NCBI GenBank assembly: GCA_029248825.1
Contig: JAQWIP010000114.1
Coordinates: 1-20,585 of the forward strand
Direction: 5' to 3'
Source: Alphaproteobacteria bacterium
Lineage (GTDB): Bacteria; Pseudomonadota; Alphaproteobacteria; RS24
Length of the DNA: 20,585 nt
Of the stretch, positions 1 through 9,139 are shown one piece after another (within the stretch, counting starts at the first letter, position 1; each line of letters begins with the position of its first letter). The notes beneath the pieces were generated by a model. The model saw only the letters and a list, made by a program, of their open reading frames with translations, was not told where the DNA came from and ran no database searches. The position numbers and the translations under genes were made by a program.

Positions 1-91
1 CATGGTGGTGCATCGCCATAAGATGGCGGAGACTTTGGCCAATTTACTTGACCTTCTGATGGGAGGAAAAGCGCCGCAAGCCGCTGAGTAA
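1..91 (+). CDS. accD: Acetyl-CoA carboxylase carboxyltransferase subunit beta, C-terminal end only
   Basis: Only the last 29 codons are in the window, in the frame beginning at base 2 and ending with TAA at 89-91. The peptide begins MVVHRHKMAETLANLLDLL and resembles the usual AccD C-terminus (VDMVVHRHEMR-type followed by a leucine-rich helix). AccD is the beta half of the carboxyltransferase that makes malonyl-CoA for fatty acid synthesis. The folC start lies 5 bases after this stop, and accD-folC is a common alphaproteobacterial pair, which supports the assignment. Too little is present to judge the catalytic or zinc-binding parts. Confidence 0.8.
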   Translation, partial: MVVHRHKMAETLANLLDLLMGGKAPQAAE

Positions 92-96
92 TCTGT

Positions 97-1389
97 GTGG
101 ACAACCCCAATCGTGCCAATAGTGATCGGCTGCTAGAGCAGTTACTCGCGCTGCATCCGCGCCTCATCGACCTATCGCTCGACCGCATGTGGCGCTTGCT
201 GAGCGCGCTCGACCACCCGCAAGATAAATGCCCGCCCATCGTCCATATCGCTGGCACCAATGGCAAAGGCTCCACCGCCTCGCTGTTGCGCGCCATGCTC
301 GAGGCCGACGGCCAACAAGTGCATGCCTATTATTCGCCCCATTTAGTGCGCTTCCACGAACGCATTGTGCTGGCGGGGACGCAAATTTCTGAAGCCCATT
401 TAGCCGAGGTTCTGGCGCGCGTCGAAGCGGCCAATGCGGGCGCGCCGATTACTTTTTTCGAAGTCACCACAGCCGCCGCTTTTCTAGCCTTTAGCGAACA
501 TAAAGCCGACACGCTTATCCTCGAAGTCGGCTTGGGCGGGCGCCTCGATGCGACCAATGTCATCACGCCCAAATTATGCGCCATCACGCCCATCAGCCTC
601 GACCATCAAGATTTTCTAGGCGATACGATGCTTTCCATCGCCGAAGAAAAAGCGGGAATTTTAAAAGCGGGCGTGCCCGCGGTGATTGCGCCGCAAACCC
701 CTGAAGTGCGTGCGTTTCTAGAAGAATATGCGGCGCGTAAATTGGCGCCCTTAACGCTCTCGGGACAAGATTTTACGACCTATGAAGAGGCGGGTCGGCT
801 GATTTTCCAGCATGAAACGGGCTTGCAAGATTTGCCCTTGCCGGCGCTTACGGGCGCGCATCAGCTAGACAATGCTGGCACGGCTCTGGCCTGTGCGCAG
901 GCGCTGGGCGTCTCGCCCAAGGCGATGGCCATGGGGTTGGAAACCGTGCGCTGGCCCGCGCGACTGCAAAAGCTCAGCAAAGGCCCGCTCGTGGATAGCC
1001 TGAAAGCGCGCTTGGCATCGGCGCACCTGTGGTTAGACGGTGGGCATAATCAAGCCGCCGCCCAAGCGCTCGCCCATTGGCTGGCAAGCCAAAGCGGGGC
1101 GCATCCAGACGTCCATATTGTGCTGGGGCTTTTGAGCAGCAAATCGCCCACCCATTACCTCGCCGCTTTGGCCGAAACGGGGGCGCATATCCACGCCGTG
1201 CCGATTGACCATACGGACGCAGCACTCGCGCCCGATGTTTTGCTAGCAGAAACGCGCGCCCAAGGCCTAAAGGCCAGCGCGCACACCAGCATAGAAAACG
1301 CGCTGGAGGCCATTACGGCTCCCAACGCGCTTATTCTCATTGCCGGTTCGCTTTACTTGGCGGGTCAGGTTTTAGCCGATAACAGCTAG
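97..1389 (+). CDS. folC: Bifunctional dihydrofolate synthase / folylpolyglutamate synthase
   Basis: A 430-residue Mur-ligase-like enzyme that ATP-dependently joins glutamate to dihydropteroate and then extends the polyglutamate tail of folates in the cytoplasm. Visible motifs: P-loop GTNGKGST at residues 53-60, the SPHLVRFHERI substrate loop just after, EVGLGGRLDATNVI, SLDHQDFLGDT, and LWLDGGHN, which begins the C-terminal domain. Length is normal for the family. The start is GTG at 97. No good Shine-Dalgarno lies at the right distance (a GGGAGG sits about 30 bases upstream), so translation is probably coupled to accD, which stops 5 bases before. The next in-frame ATG (187) would remove the conserved N-terminal HPRLIDLSLDR segment. 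The gene converges on trxA with 15 bases between stops. Confidence 0.95.
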   Translation: MDNPNRANSDRLLEQLLALHPRLIDLSLDRMWRLLSALDHPQDKCPPIVHIAGTNGKGSTASLLRAMLEADGQQVHAYYSPHLVRFHERIVLAGTQISEAHLAEVLARVEAANAGAPITFFEVTTAAAFLAFSEHKADTLILEVGLGGRLDATNVITPKLCAITPISLDHQDFLGDTMLSIAEEKAGILKAGVPAVIAPQTPEVRAFLEEYAARKLAPLTLSGQDFTTYEEAGRLIFQHETGLQDLPLPALTGAHQLDNAGTALACAQALGVSPKAMAMGLETVRWPARLQKLSKGPLVDSLKARLASAHLWLDGGHNQAAAQALAHWLASQSGAHPDVHIVLGLLSSKSPTHYLAALAETGAHIHAVPIDHTDAALAPDVLLAETRAQGLKASAHTSIENALEAITAPNALILIAGSLYLAGQVLADNS

Positions 1390-1404
1390 CCCGACGCGTG
1401 CCCG

Positions 1405-1725
1405 TTATAGCGTTTCGTCAATCCAGTCTTTGATTTGGCTTTTTGGCGCAGCCCCCACTTTGGTAGCGGCGGCTTGGCCGTCTTGGAAAATCATCATCGT
1501 CGGAATCGAGCGCACGCCATAGCTGGTTGGCGCTTCTGGGTTTTCGTCGATGTTCACCTTAAGAATCGATAGCTTGTCGCCATATTCGGCCGATAGCTCT
1601 TCCAAAGCCGGTGCGATTTGCTTGCACGGGCCACACCATTCTGCCCAAAAGTCGACCAAGACGGGGCCGTCTGCATTTAGCACTTGGGTTTCAAAATCGG
1701 CGTCATTGACATGCGATACGCTCAT
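1405..1725 (-). CDS. trxA: Thioredoxin 1
   Basis: A 106-residue classical thioredoxin, the cytoplasmic disulfide reductant for ribonucleotide reductase, PAPS reductase and others. The redox motif WCGPC is at residues 30-34, preceded by VLVDFWAEW; the cis-proline loop appears as VRSIPTM. The frame extends upstream to an ATG at 1746, but I place the start at 1725: AAGGAG lies 6 bases upstream of it, and the MSVSHVND start gives the normal family length. The gene follows addA on the same strand after an 82-base gap that holds a plausible promoter, so it may be both co-transcribed with addA and separately expressed. Confidence 0.97.
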   Translation of the reverse strand: MSVSHVNDADFETQVLNADGPVLVDFWAEWCGPCKQIAPALEELSAEYGDKLSILKVNIDENPEAPTSYGVRSIPTMMIFQDGQAAATKVGAAPKSQIKDWIDETL

Positions 1726-1731
1726 GGCTTT

Positions 1732-1737
1732 CTCCTT
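1732..1737 (-). promoter_or_regulatory. Ribosome binding site fixing the trxA start
   Basis: The minus strand reads AAGGAG, then six bases (AAAGCC), then ATG at 1725. This selects the 106-residue thioredoxin start over the upstream in-frame ATG at 1746. The same AAGGAG with a 6-base spacer precedes the EIIA and chvI starts in this window. Confidence 0.8.
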
Positions 1738-1763
1738 CGGGTTCAAATTATTTATCTTTCCCT

Positions 1764-1792
1764 AATGTAGGTAGGCGGGCGATGATTCTCAA
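1764..1792 (-). promoter_or_regulatory. Sigma70-type promoter for trxA
   Basis: On the minus strand, TTGAGA (1792-1787) and TACATT (1769-1764) are separated by exactly 17 bases. They match the bacterial -35 and -10 consensus at 5/6 and 4/6 positions. Transcription would begin near 1757, giving a leader of about 30 bases before the trxA ATG. It lies in the only sizeable gap between addA and trxA. This is a by-eye match with no experimental support. Confidence 0.45.
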
Positions 1793-1807
1793 GGTGCGGC
1801 GGCAAAA

Positions 1808-4800
1808 TTAACGCTCTTGCAGCTCGCGCTCGCCCGATAGAATTTGCTGCATCACCGCCTCCAGAGCTGCGTCCGCAAGCCAATCAATGCGCGCGGTCTG
1901 CGTCCAAATCAGCGCACAGCGTATCGGTTTTCCCGGGCGCACGACTTGCATCAAAGCTCGATAGGCGGCCAATTGTGTCCAATAGGGCGTTTGTTCTTCG
2001 CTATCTTGGGGCGGTTTTCCGGTTTTAAAATCAACCAAAACAATCTCTTCAGGCAGCTCGACCAATCGGTCTATCTGCCCTGCCAAAGCCAGCTTTTGCC
2101 CATCGTTCATTTCCACCACACCCGCCACCGAAGCCTCGGCCAAAGCTTTGGCGCCAAATAAATCTGCCAAATCGGGATGCGCCAGCACCGCCATCGCCTC
2201 GTCTACCAATCGCGTTTGCGTGGCGCCATCCAGCTCCAAATCGCTGGCCTCGCTGGCGCGCGCCACATAAGCCTTCGCGGCGACTTGGCGCTCGGACGGG
2301 TTTAAATCGGGCAGGGTTTCCAATAATTTATGCACTATTTTGCCGCGTTGCGAAGCGGCGCGCAAAGCCTCGCCCTCTTCGCCCGAAGGCTGCGAAATCA
2401 CCATATCGCCATGCGATAGCGACGAAGGCGAGAATAATTTATTGCCAAAATACCGGAACGCATTTTCATCGCGCGGCGCCTGTTCCAACAGCCAATCGGG
2501 AACCGGCGGCACACGCGCGCGCGCAGCTTCCTCCAAGGGGTCGACCGCCTCGCCTTCGGCGACCGGCAAAGCCACCTCGCCAGCCGCCAGCCATTGGCGC
2601 GCAGATAAGCCCTCGCTCAAAGTCTCGTCCAGCTCTTGGCCAAGCCCGCTTTCCATCATGTCATACCAACTATCGCTCGGGGGCGCCTTCTGGCGTTTGC
2701 CCAGCCAACCGCCAATATACAAGCGGTCGCGCGCGCGCGTTAACGCCACATATAGCAGCCGCTTTTCTTCTTGTTTGGCCAAAATCTCTTGGCGCGCCAC
2801 TTGCTCGGCGCCATAGGGTTCTTGCAAAGCTTTGCTAGCGCGCCAGAGGGGCAGTCGCTCGGCATTAAACTGCAACCGGTTTACCTGACCGCCGCGTTTG
2901 GCAGGGGCGCGACATGTGTCGGGCAAAAACACAATGGGCGCCTCCAGCCCTTTGGCGCCATGCACGGTCATAATCCGCACCGCCGAACCAGCCCCTTCCA
3001 TATCGAGTTTAATCTCTTGCTGGCCTTGGCGCAACCAATGCACGAAGCCTTGCACGCTGGCTGCATGGCGCGTTTCATAGGCCAAGGCGAGGCGCAATAA
3101 TTCGCCGATAGGGTCATCGATTTGACTGCCCAAGCGCGCGCTCAAAAGCTTGTGGCCTTGCTGCTCGCCCAAAAATTGCGCCAATAATTCATAAGGCGCC
3201 AATTTGTCCATATGGTTTTGCAACCAAATAAGGCGGCCATAGGCAGCCTTTATATCGCTCGGTGCCGATGGCGCTCTGGCCTCGGTTTCAAGCGCTTGCC
3301 AGAGGCTTTGGTTGCGCGGGCGCGCCAGCTCATACAGTGCCTCTTCGCTCAACCCGCCAAGCGGACTGCGCAGAACAATCGCCAGCGATAAATCATCCTC
3401 GCGGTTCAGCGTCACATCCAGCGCGGCCAGAATATCCATAATGGCAATCTGCTCCAGCAACACCATACGGTCGGCACCAGCCACAGCAATCTGGCGGCTT
3501 TTCAAGGCGCGGGTCATTTCCTCGACAAAGCTGCTGCGCGTGCGCACCAGAATTAAAATATCGCCAGCCGAGATATTCTGCGTTTTATCGTCCAACAGCT
3601 CGGCTATTTTGGCGCTCATGCGCTCGGCCAATATGGCGGGCCCAGTACTGGCCTCTTGCGCGCCTTTTTCGGGGGTCGCCCAAGGGTCTAAATCTTCTTC
3701 CGGCTCGGGCGGCACTTCGACCGGCCAAAGCTCCACATGCCCCGGCTCGCCCGCGCGAAAAGCTTTATGCTCCACCGAATGGTCTTGCGCGCTGACGCCC
3801 GCACGCCGCTCTGGCGTGGCAAACACAAGGTCGACAAATTTCAAAACTTGCGGCGTCGAACGCCGCGACACCGTGAGCGGCACATAAGTCAGCTGGCCGT
3901 TAATCTCGTCAATGGCGCGTTTGAAATGCTGGAATTGCGCATCGAATTGTGTCGGGTCGGCGCCTTGAAACGAGAAGATAGATTGCTTCTCATCGCCCAC
4001 GGCAAACAGCGTGCGCGCTATATCGCGCTCGCTATCGCCGACGAAAAACTCATCGGCCAGCGCCCGAATAACCCGCCATTGCGCAGGGCTAGTATCTTGC
4101 GCTTCATCGACCAGAATATGCTCCAGCCCCGTATCAATTTTAAACAACACCCATTGCGCCGCCCGCGTGCCGGTCAGCAAATGATTGGTGACACCGATTA
4201 AATCATCATAATCCAACACCTCGCGCCGCCGCTTTTCGGCTTCATAGGCGTTCACCAAAAAGTCGGCAAAATGATAGACGGCTTGCGTCATTTGATAGGT
4301 GGCTATGGCGTTCAGCGTGGCGCGCAAATCCAACACTGCCTCGGCCATATCCGCCATGTGAGCCGCCAAATCGGGCGCGGCTTCGAGGCGCTTTTTGGTC
4401 GCCAAACGCTTTCGTAAATCGCCATCCTTGGTCAAGAAAATCGGTGCCAATAATGCCCAAGCCGCGCGCGGGGTTTGCGTATCCAGCGCTTCCAACCATC
4501 GCGCCAAGCCTTGCGATTTTTTAATGTCTTCCGAGCTGCCCTCGGCCAGCCAAGCGAGCATGGCTTTGGCGGGGTTTTTATGGGCGCGAGCCAAAGCCTC
4601 CAGCGCCGTTTCGGGCTCTTGCAACGGCAAGCTGAGGTCTAAATGTTTGGCCAAATCTTGTAAGTTTTTGGTTTGTGCGCTGGGGTTTAAAAACCCGCGC
4701 CGCGCAATAATATCGCGCCCTAGGGCGGCAAGGTCTGGCTCGCTGAGCGCGCGCGTCAATCGGGCCATACTGGCGGTCAAATCGCCTGCTTCCAATGTGG

Positions 4801-5338
4801 CCTCAGATGCGCCTCCCAAAGGAGAGCCAACCAAGGCACGCGCCACAATGGCTTGCTGAATTTCTTGCGCGTCTTGCTCGTCCAGCAATTCAAATTGCGG
4901 CGACAGGCCAGCCTCCAGCGGAAAGCGTTTCAGCAGGCTTTCGCAAAACCCATGAATGGTTTGCACCCGCAAGCCGCCGGGCGTCTCGAGAGCGCGAGCG
5001 AATAAAATCCGAGCGCGGCTCAAATCTTCCAACTCCACATCGGGTCCCAATCGCGCCGATATTTCGGCGCGCAATTTGGCGGCCTCCATTAGCGCCCAAT
5101 CGGCCAGCAGAGTGAACAAACGATCTTGCATCTCGGCGGCGGCCGAGCGCGTATAGGTCAGGCACAACAGCCGCTCGGGCGCCACGCCGTCGAGCATGAG
5201 GCGAACCAAACGCGAGACCAACACATAGGTTTTACCCGAACCCGCATTGGCCCCCACCCAAGCCGAAGCGTTCGGCTGTGTGGCCGCATGAGGAGATGGC
5301 GGTGCCTTGTCAGACTGGCTCTTGTCAAACTGGCTCAT
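1808..5338 (-). CDS. addA: Double-strand break repair helicase-nuclease subunit AddA
   Basis: A 1176-residue UvrD-type helicase fused to a RecB-family nuclease. With AddB it resects double-strand breaks for RecA loading. From the start at 5338: Walker A GANAGSGKT at 29-37, LLCLTYTRSAAAEM at about 57-70, Walker B DEAQDTSPAQW at 411-421, FAVGDEKQSIFSFQGAD at 445-461. Further on are TVHGAKGLEAPIV and LLYVALTRARDRLYI (motifs V/VI). The C-terminal nuclease motif VDFKTG is at 1102-1107. The frame stays open upstream to 5386, but I choose 5338: its ATG overlaps the addB stop as ATGA, with GGGAGG just upstream, and the extra 16 residues would be arginine/glycine-rich filler. The length fits alphaproteobacterial AddA. 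Confidence 0.97.
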   Translation of the reverse strand: MSQFDKSQSDKAPPSPHAATQPNASAWVGANAGSGKTYVLVSRLVRLMLDGVAPERLLCLTYTRSAAAEMQDRLFTLLADWALMEAAKLRAEISARLGPDVELEDLSRARILFARALETPGGLRVQTIHGFCESLLKRFPLEAGLSPQFELLDEQDAQEIQQAIVARALVGSPLGGASEATLEAGDLTASMARLTRALSEPDLAALGRDIIARRGFLNPSAQTKNLQDLAKHLDLSLPLQEPETALEALARAHKNPAKAMLAWLAEGSSEDIKKSQGLARWLEALDTQTPRAAWALLAPIFLTKDGDLRKRLATKKRLEAAPDLAAHMADMAEAVLDLRATLNAIATYQMTQAVYHFADFLVNAYEAEKRRREVLDYDDLIGVTNHLLTGTRAAQWVLFKIDTGLEHILVDEAQDTSPAQWRVIRALADEFFVGDSERDIARTLFAVGDEKQSIFSFQGADPTQFDAQFQHFKRAIDEINGQLTYVPLTVSRRSTPQVLKFVDLVFATPERRAGVSAQDHSVEHKAFRAGEPGHVELWPVEVPPEPEEDLDPWATPEKGAQEASTGPAILAERMSAKIAELLDDKTQNISAGDILILVRTRSSFVEEMTRALKSRQIAVAGADRMVLLEQIAIMDILAALDVTLNREDDLSLAIVLRSPLGGLSEEALYELARPRNQSLWQALETEARAPSAPSDIKAAYGRLIWLQNHMDKLAPYELLAQFLGEQQGHKLLSARLGSQIDDPIGELLRLALAYETRHAASVQGFVHWLRQGQQEIKLDMEGAGSAVRIMTVHGAKGLEAPIVFLPDTCRAPAKRGGQVNRLQFNAERLPLWRASKALQEPYGAEQVARQEILAKQEEKRLLYVALTRARDRLYIGGWLGKRQKAPPSDSWYDMMESGLGQELDETLSEGLSARQWLAAGEVALPVAEGEAVDPLEEAARARVPPVPDWLLEQAPRDENAFRYFGNKLFSPSSLSHGDMVISQPSGEEGEALRAASQRGKIVHKLLETLPDLNPSERQVAAKAYVARASEASDLELDGATQTRLVDEAMAVLAHPDLADLFGAKALAEASVAGVVEMNDGQKLALAGQIDRLVELPEEIVLVDFKTGKPPQDSEEQTPYWTQLAAYRALMQVVRPGKPIRCALIWTQTARIDWLADAALEAVMQQILSGERELQER

Positions 5339-8300
5339 GCCTCGCCTCCCGCCGCATTTTCCCCATCTTCTCCATCGGCCTGCCATTCTTTGCGCCGCGC
5401 CAAATGGTCATAAGCGCCGCCAAAAGTCGTGTTGCGCGGGCGGATATGCACCAAATAGGGACGCCGTTCATCGCGATATCCAGCGATTAGTTTTTCCACC
5501 ATAGCGCGCGCGCCATCCACCAAAACGGCTTGGCTGTCGATATGTGTGGCCTCGCCTGCAGGCTCGCGCCCCGTGAGATGCAAATAGCTCAATTGATGCG
5601 TCAGCCCTGGCGACCCCGCCTCGGTGACGCCAAATCCACCGGCCTCTAAAATTGCCGCCTCGAGGGTTAATTGCGGCGAGAGATGTTTCTCGACACTCGA
5701 TTTGCTGGGCGGTTGGCCGGTTTTATAATCGATAATATCAAAGCGGCCATCGTTGCGTTTATCGATACGGTCGGCCTTGGCGGTCACCCGAAAGGGCGCA
5801 CCCAAAACATCCAAAGTCAGCTCGCCCTGCACTTCCGTATAGCTGGTCTCCACCTCGCCTTGGCGCTGCGTTTCATAATCAGCCACCCATTGCGACAGGC
5901 CGACAAGGCGGGCTTGCCAATATTGCAAAACGGCCGCCCCACCTGGACGATTTCTCTGGGCATCGCGCGCCAGCTCCATTAAGGCGCCCGCAATGTCCTC
6001 GCTTTTATGGCCTTGCGTGCTAACTAAATCTTCCATCAGCCCATGCAATAAAGTGCCGCGATGGGCGGCCGATGCAGGCGCATCGACGGGTTCCCATTCG
6101 CGCAATTTCAAAATCTTCTTGGCGTAAATCTCATAAGGATTATGCAGCAAAGTCTCGATTTGCGTGACCGAAAGCTGCTCGGGGCGCGCGTCTAAGGGCG
6201 GCTTGGGGCACGGGCTTGGGGCGCTTTGCACCTGCTCGGCGCGGTCAAACCGCGTCCACCAATCGAGCAATCGATATTGCTCTTGGCGCGGTAATTTCCC
6301 CGACAGGGTTTCCAACCGACGCAGCCAACGTGCTGCCACACTGGGCGCGCCATCGGTTTTCTCAGCCCGCGTCAGATAGGTGACCGAGGCCGCCGCCCCT
6401 TGCACAAAGTCATGCGCCGCCAAACCGATTTGGCGTTCGGGCTGGCTCATCCCCAAAGCGCTCCGCATGGGGCGCGACAACCACGGCCCGGTTTCGGGCA
6501 TCGGCGGCCAACTGGTCTCGTTCAGCCCGCCCAAAATCATCACATCGGCCTGCATCAAACGCGCCTCTAACGGCCCCCAGATGAACAGCCGCGCATGGGT
6601 TGGCATTTGCCGGCGCAGGGTTTGGCGCATCATCCACATATCTAAAATCGCTGGCCAATCTTGGCGCGCAATCGGCCCTGCGGTATCGGCGTGTTGGTAT
6701 AATTTATCCACCAAATCAGCCAAGGCACGGCCTTCTTCGGTGGCCACAAATAGACCCGAGGTCGGGTCTTTTTCGTCGCGCTCTTCACGCTCGTCGTCCG
6801 CTAGCAAAAGCGCTTCGGCACAAGCCAAAAGCCCATCCAAATGTTGGTTCATCGGCGCTTCTAGCGGCACATCTTGAAGCGGCGCATAGGCTTGCGACAG
6901 GCGCGCCAAAAACGCCTGCAAATTGGCGCGCGCGTCCTCGTCGAGGCGCGGATGATGGGTCAGCACATCGCCAAGCCCCGCCAATCCGCCTTGTCGCCTT
7001 GGGCCGCGCAAAAAATGCTGCTCCAACAATCGGGTGTGCGCGCGATGGGTTTTGCGCTCGCTGGCCAAACACACCAGCGGATGCTTCAGCATGGCCAATA
7101 AATCAACCGGCGCAAAATCGCTGGCCGCACAGGCCAGCACCAAACGCAAAAACTTGCCGCGTTCGCTATTCGACAATGGCTGCCCCGCACTATCATCAAT
7201 CGTCACGCCCCAGCGGCGCAGCTCGCTGGCCACGCGGCGCGCCAAATTACGATCGCGCGTCACCAGAGCGGCGGTTTGGTTTTTCGTCGCCAAAGTCTCG
7301 CGCATCCGCAAAGCAATGACGCCGGCTTCCGAACGCGCATCGGGGGTCTCGACCAAATGCAAGTTCTGCAAAGCTTCCGCCTCTAAGCCCGTTGCAGGCG
7401 CGCCCGCTTTTGAGGCCAAAATTTGCGCCGCCCAACTGGCCGTATGCGCGGCTGGCACCAAAGCCAAATTAAGCCGCTTGGCGCGCGCCGAAGCCGACGC
7501 ACTGCCCGGCCAGACCTGCACTTGCTCGCGCGTCGCGTCAATATGAGTTAGCAATTGCGACATGGCATATTGCGGATGGGCGAAATCATTTTGAATGGCA
7601 CCCCATAACTCGTCATCGACTTGGCTATCGAGGCCTGGCAAAATAACACTGCCTTTGGGCAGGCGCGAAATCACTCTCAATAAATCCGCCGTCGCTCGAA
7701 TGGAACCCGTCGAGCCAGCCGCGATAATTGGGTGTTGAGGCGGGTTGTTTTTCCACTCTTGTGTGCGCTGGGCGAGCAATTGATTGCGCCTATCGGTCGG
7801 GTCGAGGCAGCCCATATTGGCCACATCGCGCGTCCAAATATCGGTGATAATGGTCAAGAAACTCATCGTTTGTTGCCAGTTTTCGGCCAAATCATCCGGC
7901 ACTAAATTGGGCAATTCTGTGAAATCAATCTGCTCGTTTTGGGCTTGGTCAAAAAAGCTTTCGAGGTCAAACGCCAGTCCCGATAATTTGACCGGATTGA
8001 GCGGTTGACCCGCCAGCTCGAGCCAGCGGCGAATGAGTGGCAGCAAATAAAAATGGCGCGCCATTGGCTCGATAGCTGGCGCCAATTCCAGCCTATCGCG
8101 ACCTGCTTGGGGCGCATCCTCATCCATGTCGCCCAAAGTTTCGATGCGCGGCAGCAAAAGCGCGCCCGCGCCTTCGTCCTCGGCCAATTGCAAAAACAAA
8201 TTAGCCAGTTCGCGCGCCGCCCGCCGCGTCGGCAGCAGCACTTGCACTTGCGATAATTCGCACGCGCCATAAAGCTTGCTCCGCGCCGTCTCATCAAACA

Positions 8301-8370
8301 GCGTGCGCGCAAGATTATCCAAAAACGGTTGGCCCGAGGCTATCGAGAAAAGGCGCGGTGAATCACTCAT
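5335..8370 (-). CDS. addB: Double-strand break repair protein AddB, alphaproteobacterial type
   Basis: A 1011-residue partner of AddA. It begins FSIASGQPFLDNLAR and VLLPTRRAARELANLFLQ, and has the central signature ILGGLNETSWPPMPETGPWL followed by SRPMRSALGM, PERQIGLAAHDF and DGAPSVAARWLRRL. A RecB-family nuclease motif DIIDYKTG lies at 878-885. I see no Walker A (GxxGxGKT) in the N-terminal region. The nuclease domain lacks the cysteines that bind an Fe-S cluster in Bacillus AddB. Both traits agree with what I recall of alphaproteobacterial AddB, so it probably acts as nuclease and scaffold rather than motor. The start is fixed by an in-frame TAA two codons upstream; no good ribosome binding site is seen. 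The stop overlaps the addA start by 4 bases. Confidence 0.96.
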   Translation of the reverse strand: MSDSPRLFSIASGQPFLDNLARTLFDETARSKLYGACELSQVQVLLPTRRAARELANLFLQLAEDEGAGALLLPRIETLGDMDEDAPQAGRDRLELAPAIEPMARHFYLLPLIRRWLELAGQPLNPVKLSGLAFDLESFFDQAQNEQIDFTELPNLVPDDLAENWQQTMSFLTIITDIWTRDVANMGCLDPTDRRNQLLAQRTQEWKNNPPQHPIIAAGSTGSIRATADLLRVISRLPKGSVILPGLDSQVDDELWGAIQNDFAHPQYAMSQLLTHIDATREQVQVWPGSASASARAKRLNLALVPAAHTASWAAQILASKAGAPATGLEAEALQNLHLVETPDARSEAGVIALRMRETLATKNQTAALVTRDRNLARRVASELRRWGVTIDDSAGQPLSNSERGKFLRLVLACAASDFAPVDLLAMLKHPLVCLASERKTHRAHTRLLEQHFLRGPRRQGGLAGLGDVLTHHPRLDEDARANLQAFLARLSQAYAPLQDVPLEAPMNQHLDGLLACAEALLLADDEREERDEKDPTSGLFVATEEGRALADLVDKLYQHADTAGPIARQDWPAILDMWMMRQTLRRQMPTHARLFIWGPLEARLMQADVMILGGLNETSWPPMPETGPWLSRPMRSALGMSQPERQIGLAAHDFVQGAAASVTYLTRAEKTDGAPSVAARWLRRLETLSGKLPRQEQYRLLDWWTRFDRAEQVQSAPSPCPKPPLDARPEQLSVTQIETLLHNPYEIYAKKILKLREWEPVDAPASAAHRGTLLHGLMEDLVSTQGHKSEDIAGALMELARDAQRNRPGGAAVLQYWQARLVGLSQWVADYETQRQGEVETSYTEVQGELTLDVLGAPFRVTAKADRIDKRNDGRFDIIDYKTGQPPSKSSVEKHLSPQLTLEAAILEAGGFGVTEAGSPGLTHQLSYLHLTGREPAGEATHIDSQAVLVDGARAMVEKLIAGYRDERRPYLVHIRPRNTTFGGAYDHLARRKEWQADGEDGENAAGGEA

Positions 8371-8434
8371 GTTTTATGATATCACGAGCGGCGCTTGCGG
8401 GGGCTTGCCCGCCAGAAGAAATATGAGGGCAAAA

Positions 8435-9139
8435 TTACAGCGCCGCCTCAGCCTCGGCGCGCCCTTCTGGCGTGCCAACATGCATCCATAATCCGTCCAA
8501 CACATGGCCATAAAGACGCCCGTTCGCTTGCGCCAAATCATAGGCTTGGTTCAAAGAAAACGCACCCTCTGGCAGCGTGGCAAAAAGGGCTGGCGAGAGA
8601 ACCTGCACGCCAGCAAAAATATACGCCGCCTCCGCCTCGCGCTTGCGGGTCAATTGCCCATCGCCACGCATCGTATAATCGCCCGTGCCATCATAGCCCG
8701 TCGCTTGTGCGCGCGGGGCGAGCAGCAAAAGCGCGTCCATTTGTTTCGGGTCAAAACGCGCCAGCAAGCCATCCAAAACCGGACTGTCTTCGCGCCATAG
8801 CACATCGCCATTGGCCACAAGAAACCCTACGGTTTGCGAAGTCGGCGCCAAATGAGGCAGCGCGCGTTTGACCCCGCCGCCGGTTTCCAACAACCCATCG
8901 CGCTCGTCGGAAATGACGATATTGGCAGTGGTCGAGCGGCTGGCCAAGGCTTCTTCTATGGCCTCGGCTTTGTGATGCACATTGACGACAATCGTCTCAA
9001 GGCCCGCCGCTTCCATACGCCCCAACATGCGAGATAAAAGGCTTTCGCCGCCGATTTGCGTCAAAGGTTTAGGCGGGTCTTGGGCGCGCGCGCGCATGCG
9101 AGTGCCTTTGCCAGCGGCCAATATCATCGCGGTATTCAT
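8435..9139 (-). CDS. murU: N-acetylmuramate alpha-1-phosphate uridylyltransferase (MurU-like nucleotidyltransferase)
   Basis: A 234-residue sugar-phosphate nucleotidyltransferase. The N-terminal signature AAGKGTRMR...PPKPL (residues 8-26) is the NTP-binding loop and catalytic lysine region, and LVANGDVLW carries the metal-binding aspartate. In Pseudomonas, MurU converts MurNAc-1-phosphate and UTP to UDP-MurNAc in a peptidoglycan recycling route that bypasses de novo synthesis. The family alone could also mean a GDP-mannose or dTDP-glucose type enzyme. The preceding gene encodes an AmgK-type MurNAc 1-kinase, and the two genes overlap as ATGA at 9139-9136, which makes MurU the best reading. A GAGG lies just ahead of the start. 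Sixty-four bases separate its stop from addB. Confidence 0.85.
   Translation of the reverse strand: MNTAMILAAGKGTRMRARAQDPPKPLTQIGGESLLSRMLGRMEAAGLETIVVNVHHKAEAIEEALASRSTTANIVISDERDGLLETGGGVKRALPHLAPTSQTVGFLVANGDVLWREDSPVLDGLLARFDPKQMDALLLLAPRAQATGYDGTGDYTMRGDGQLTRKREAEAAYIFAGVQVLSPALFATLPEGAFSLNQAYDLAQANGRLYGHVLDGLWMHVGTPEGRAEAEAAL

Noticed and set aside
6600..7319. A 239-codon open frame on the plus strand inside addB
   Set aside because: It is antisense to well-conserved AddB coding sequence, its product is a low-complexity Ala/Arg/Pro mix with no recognisable domain, and many similar shadow frames occur in this GC-rich window.
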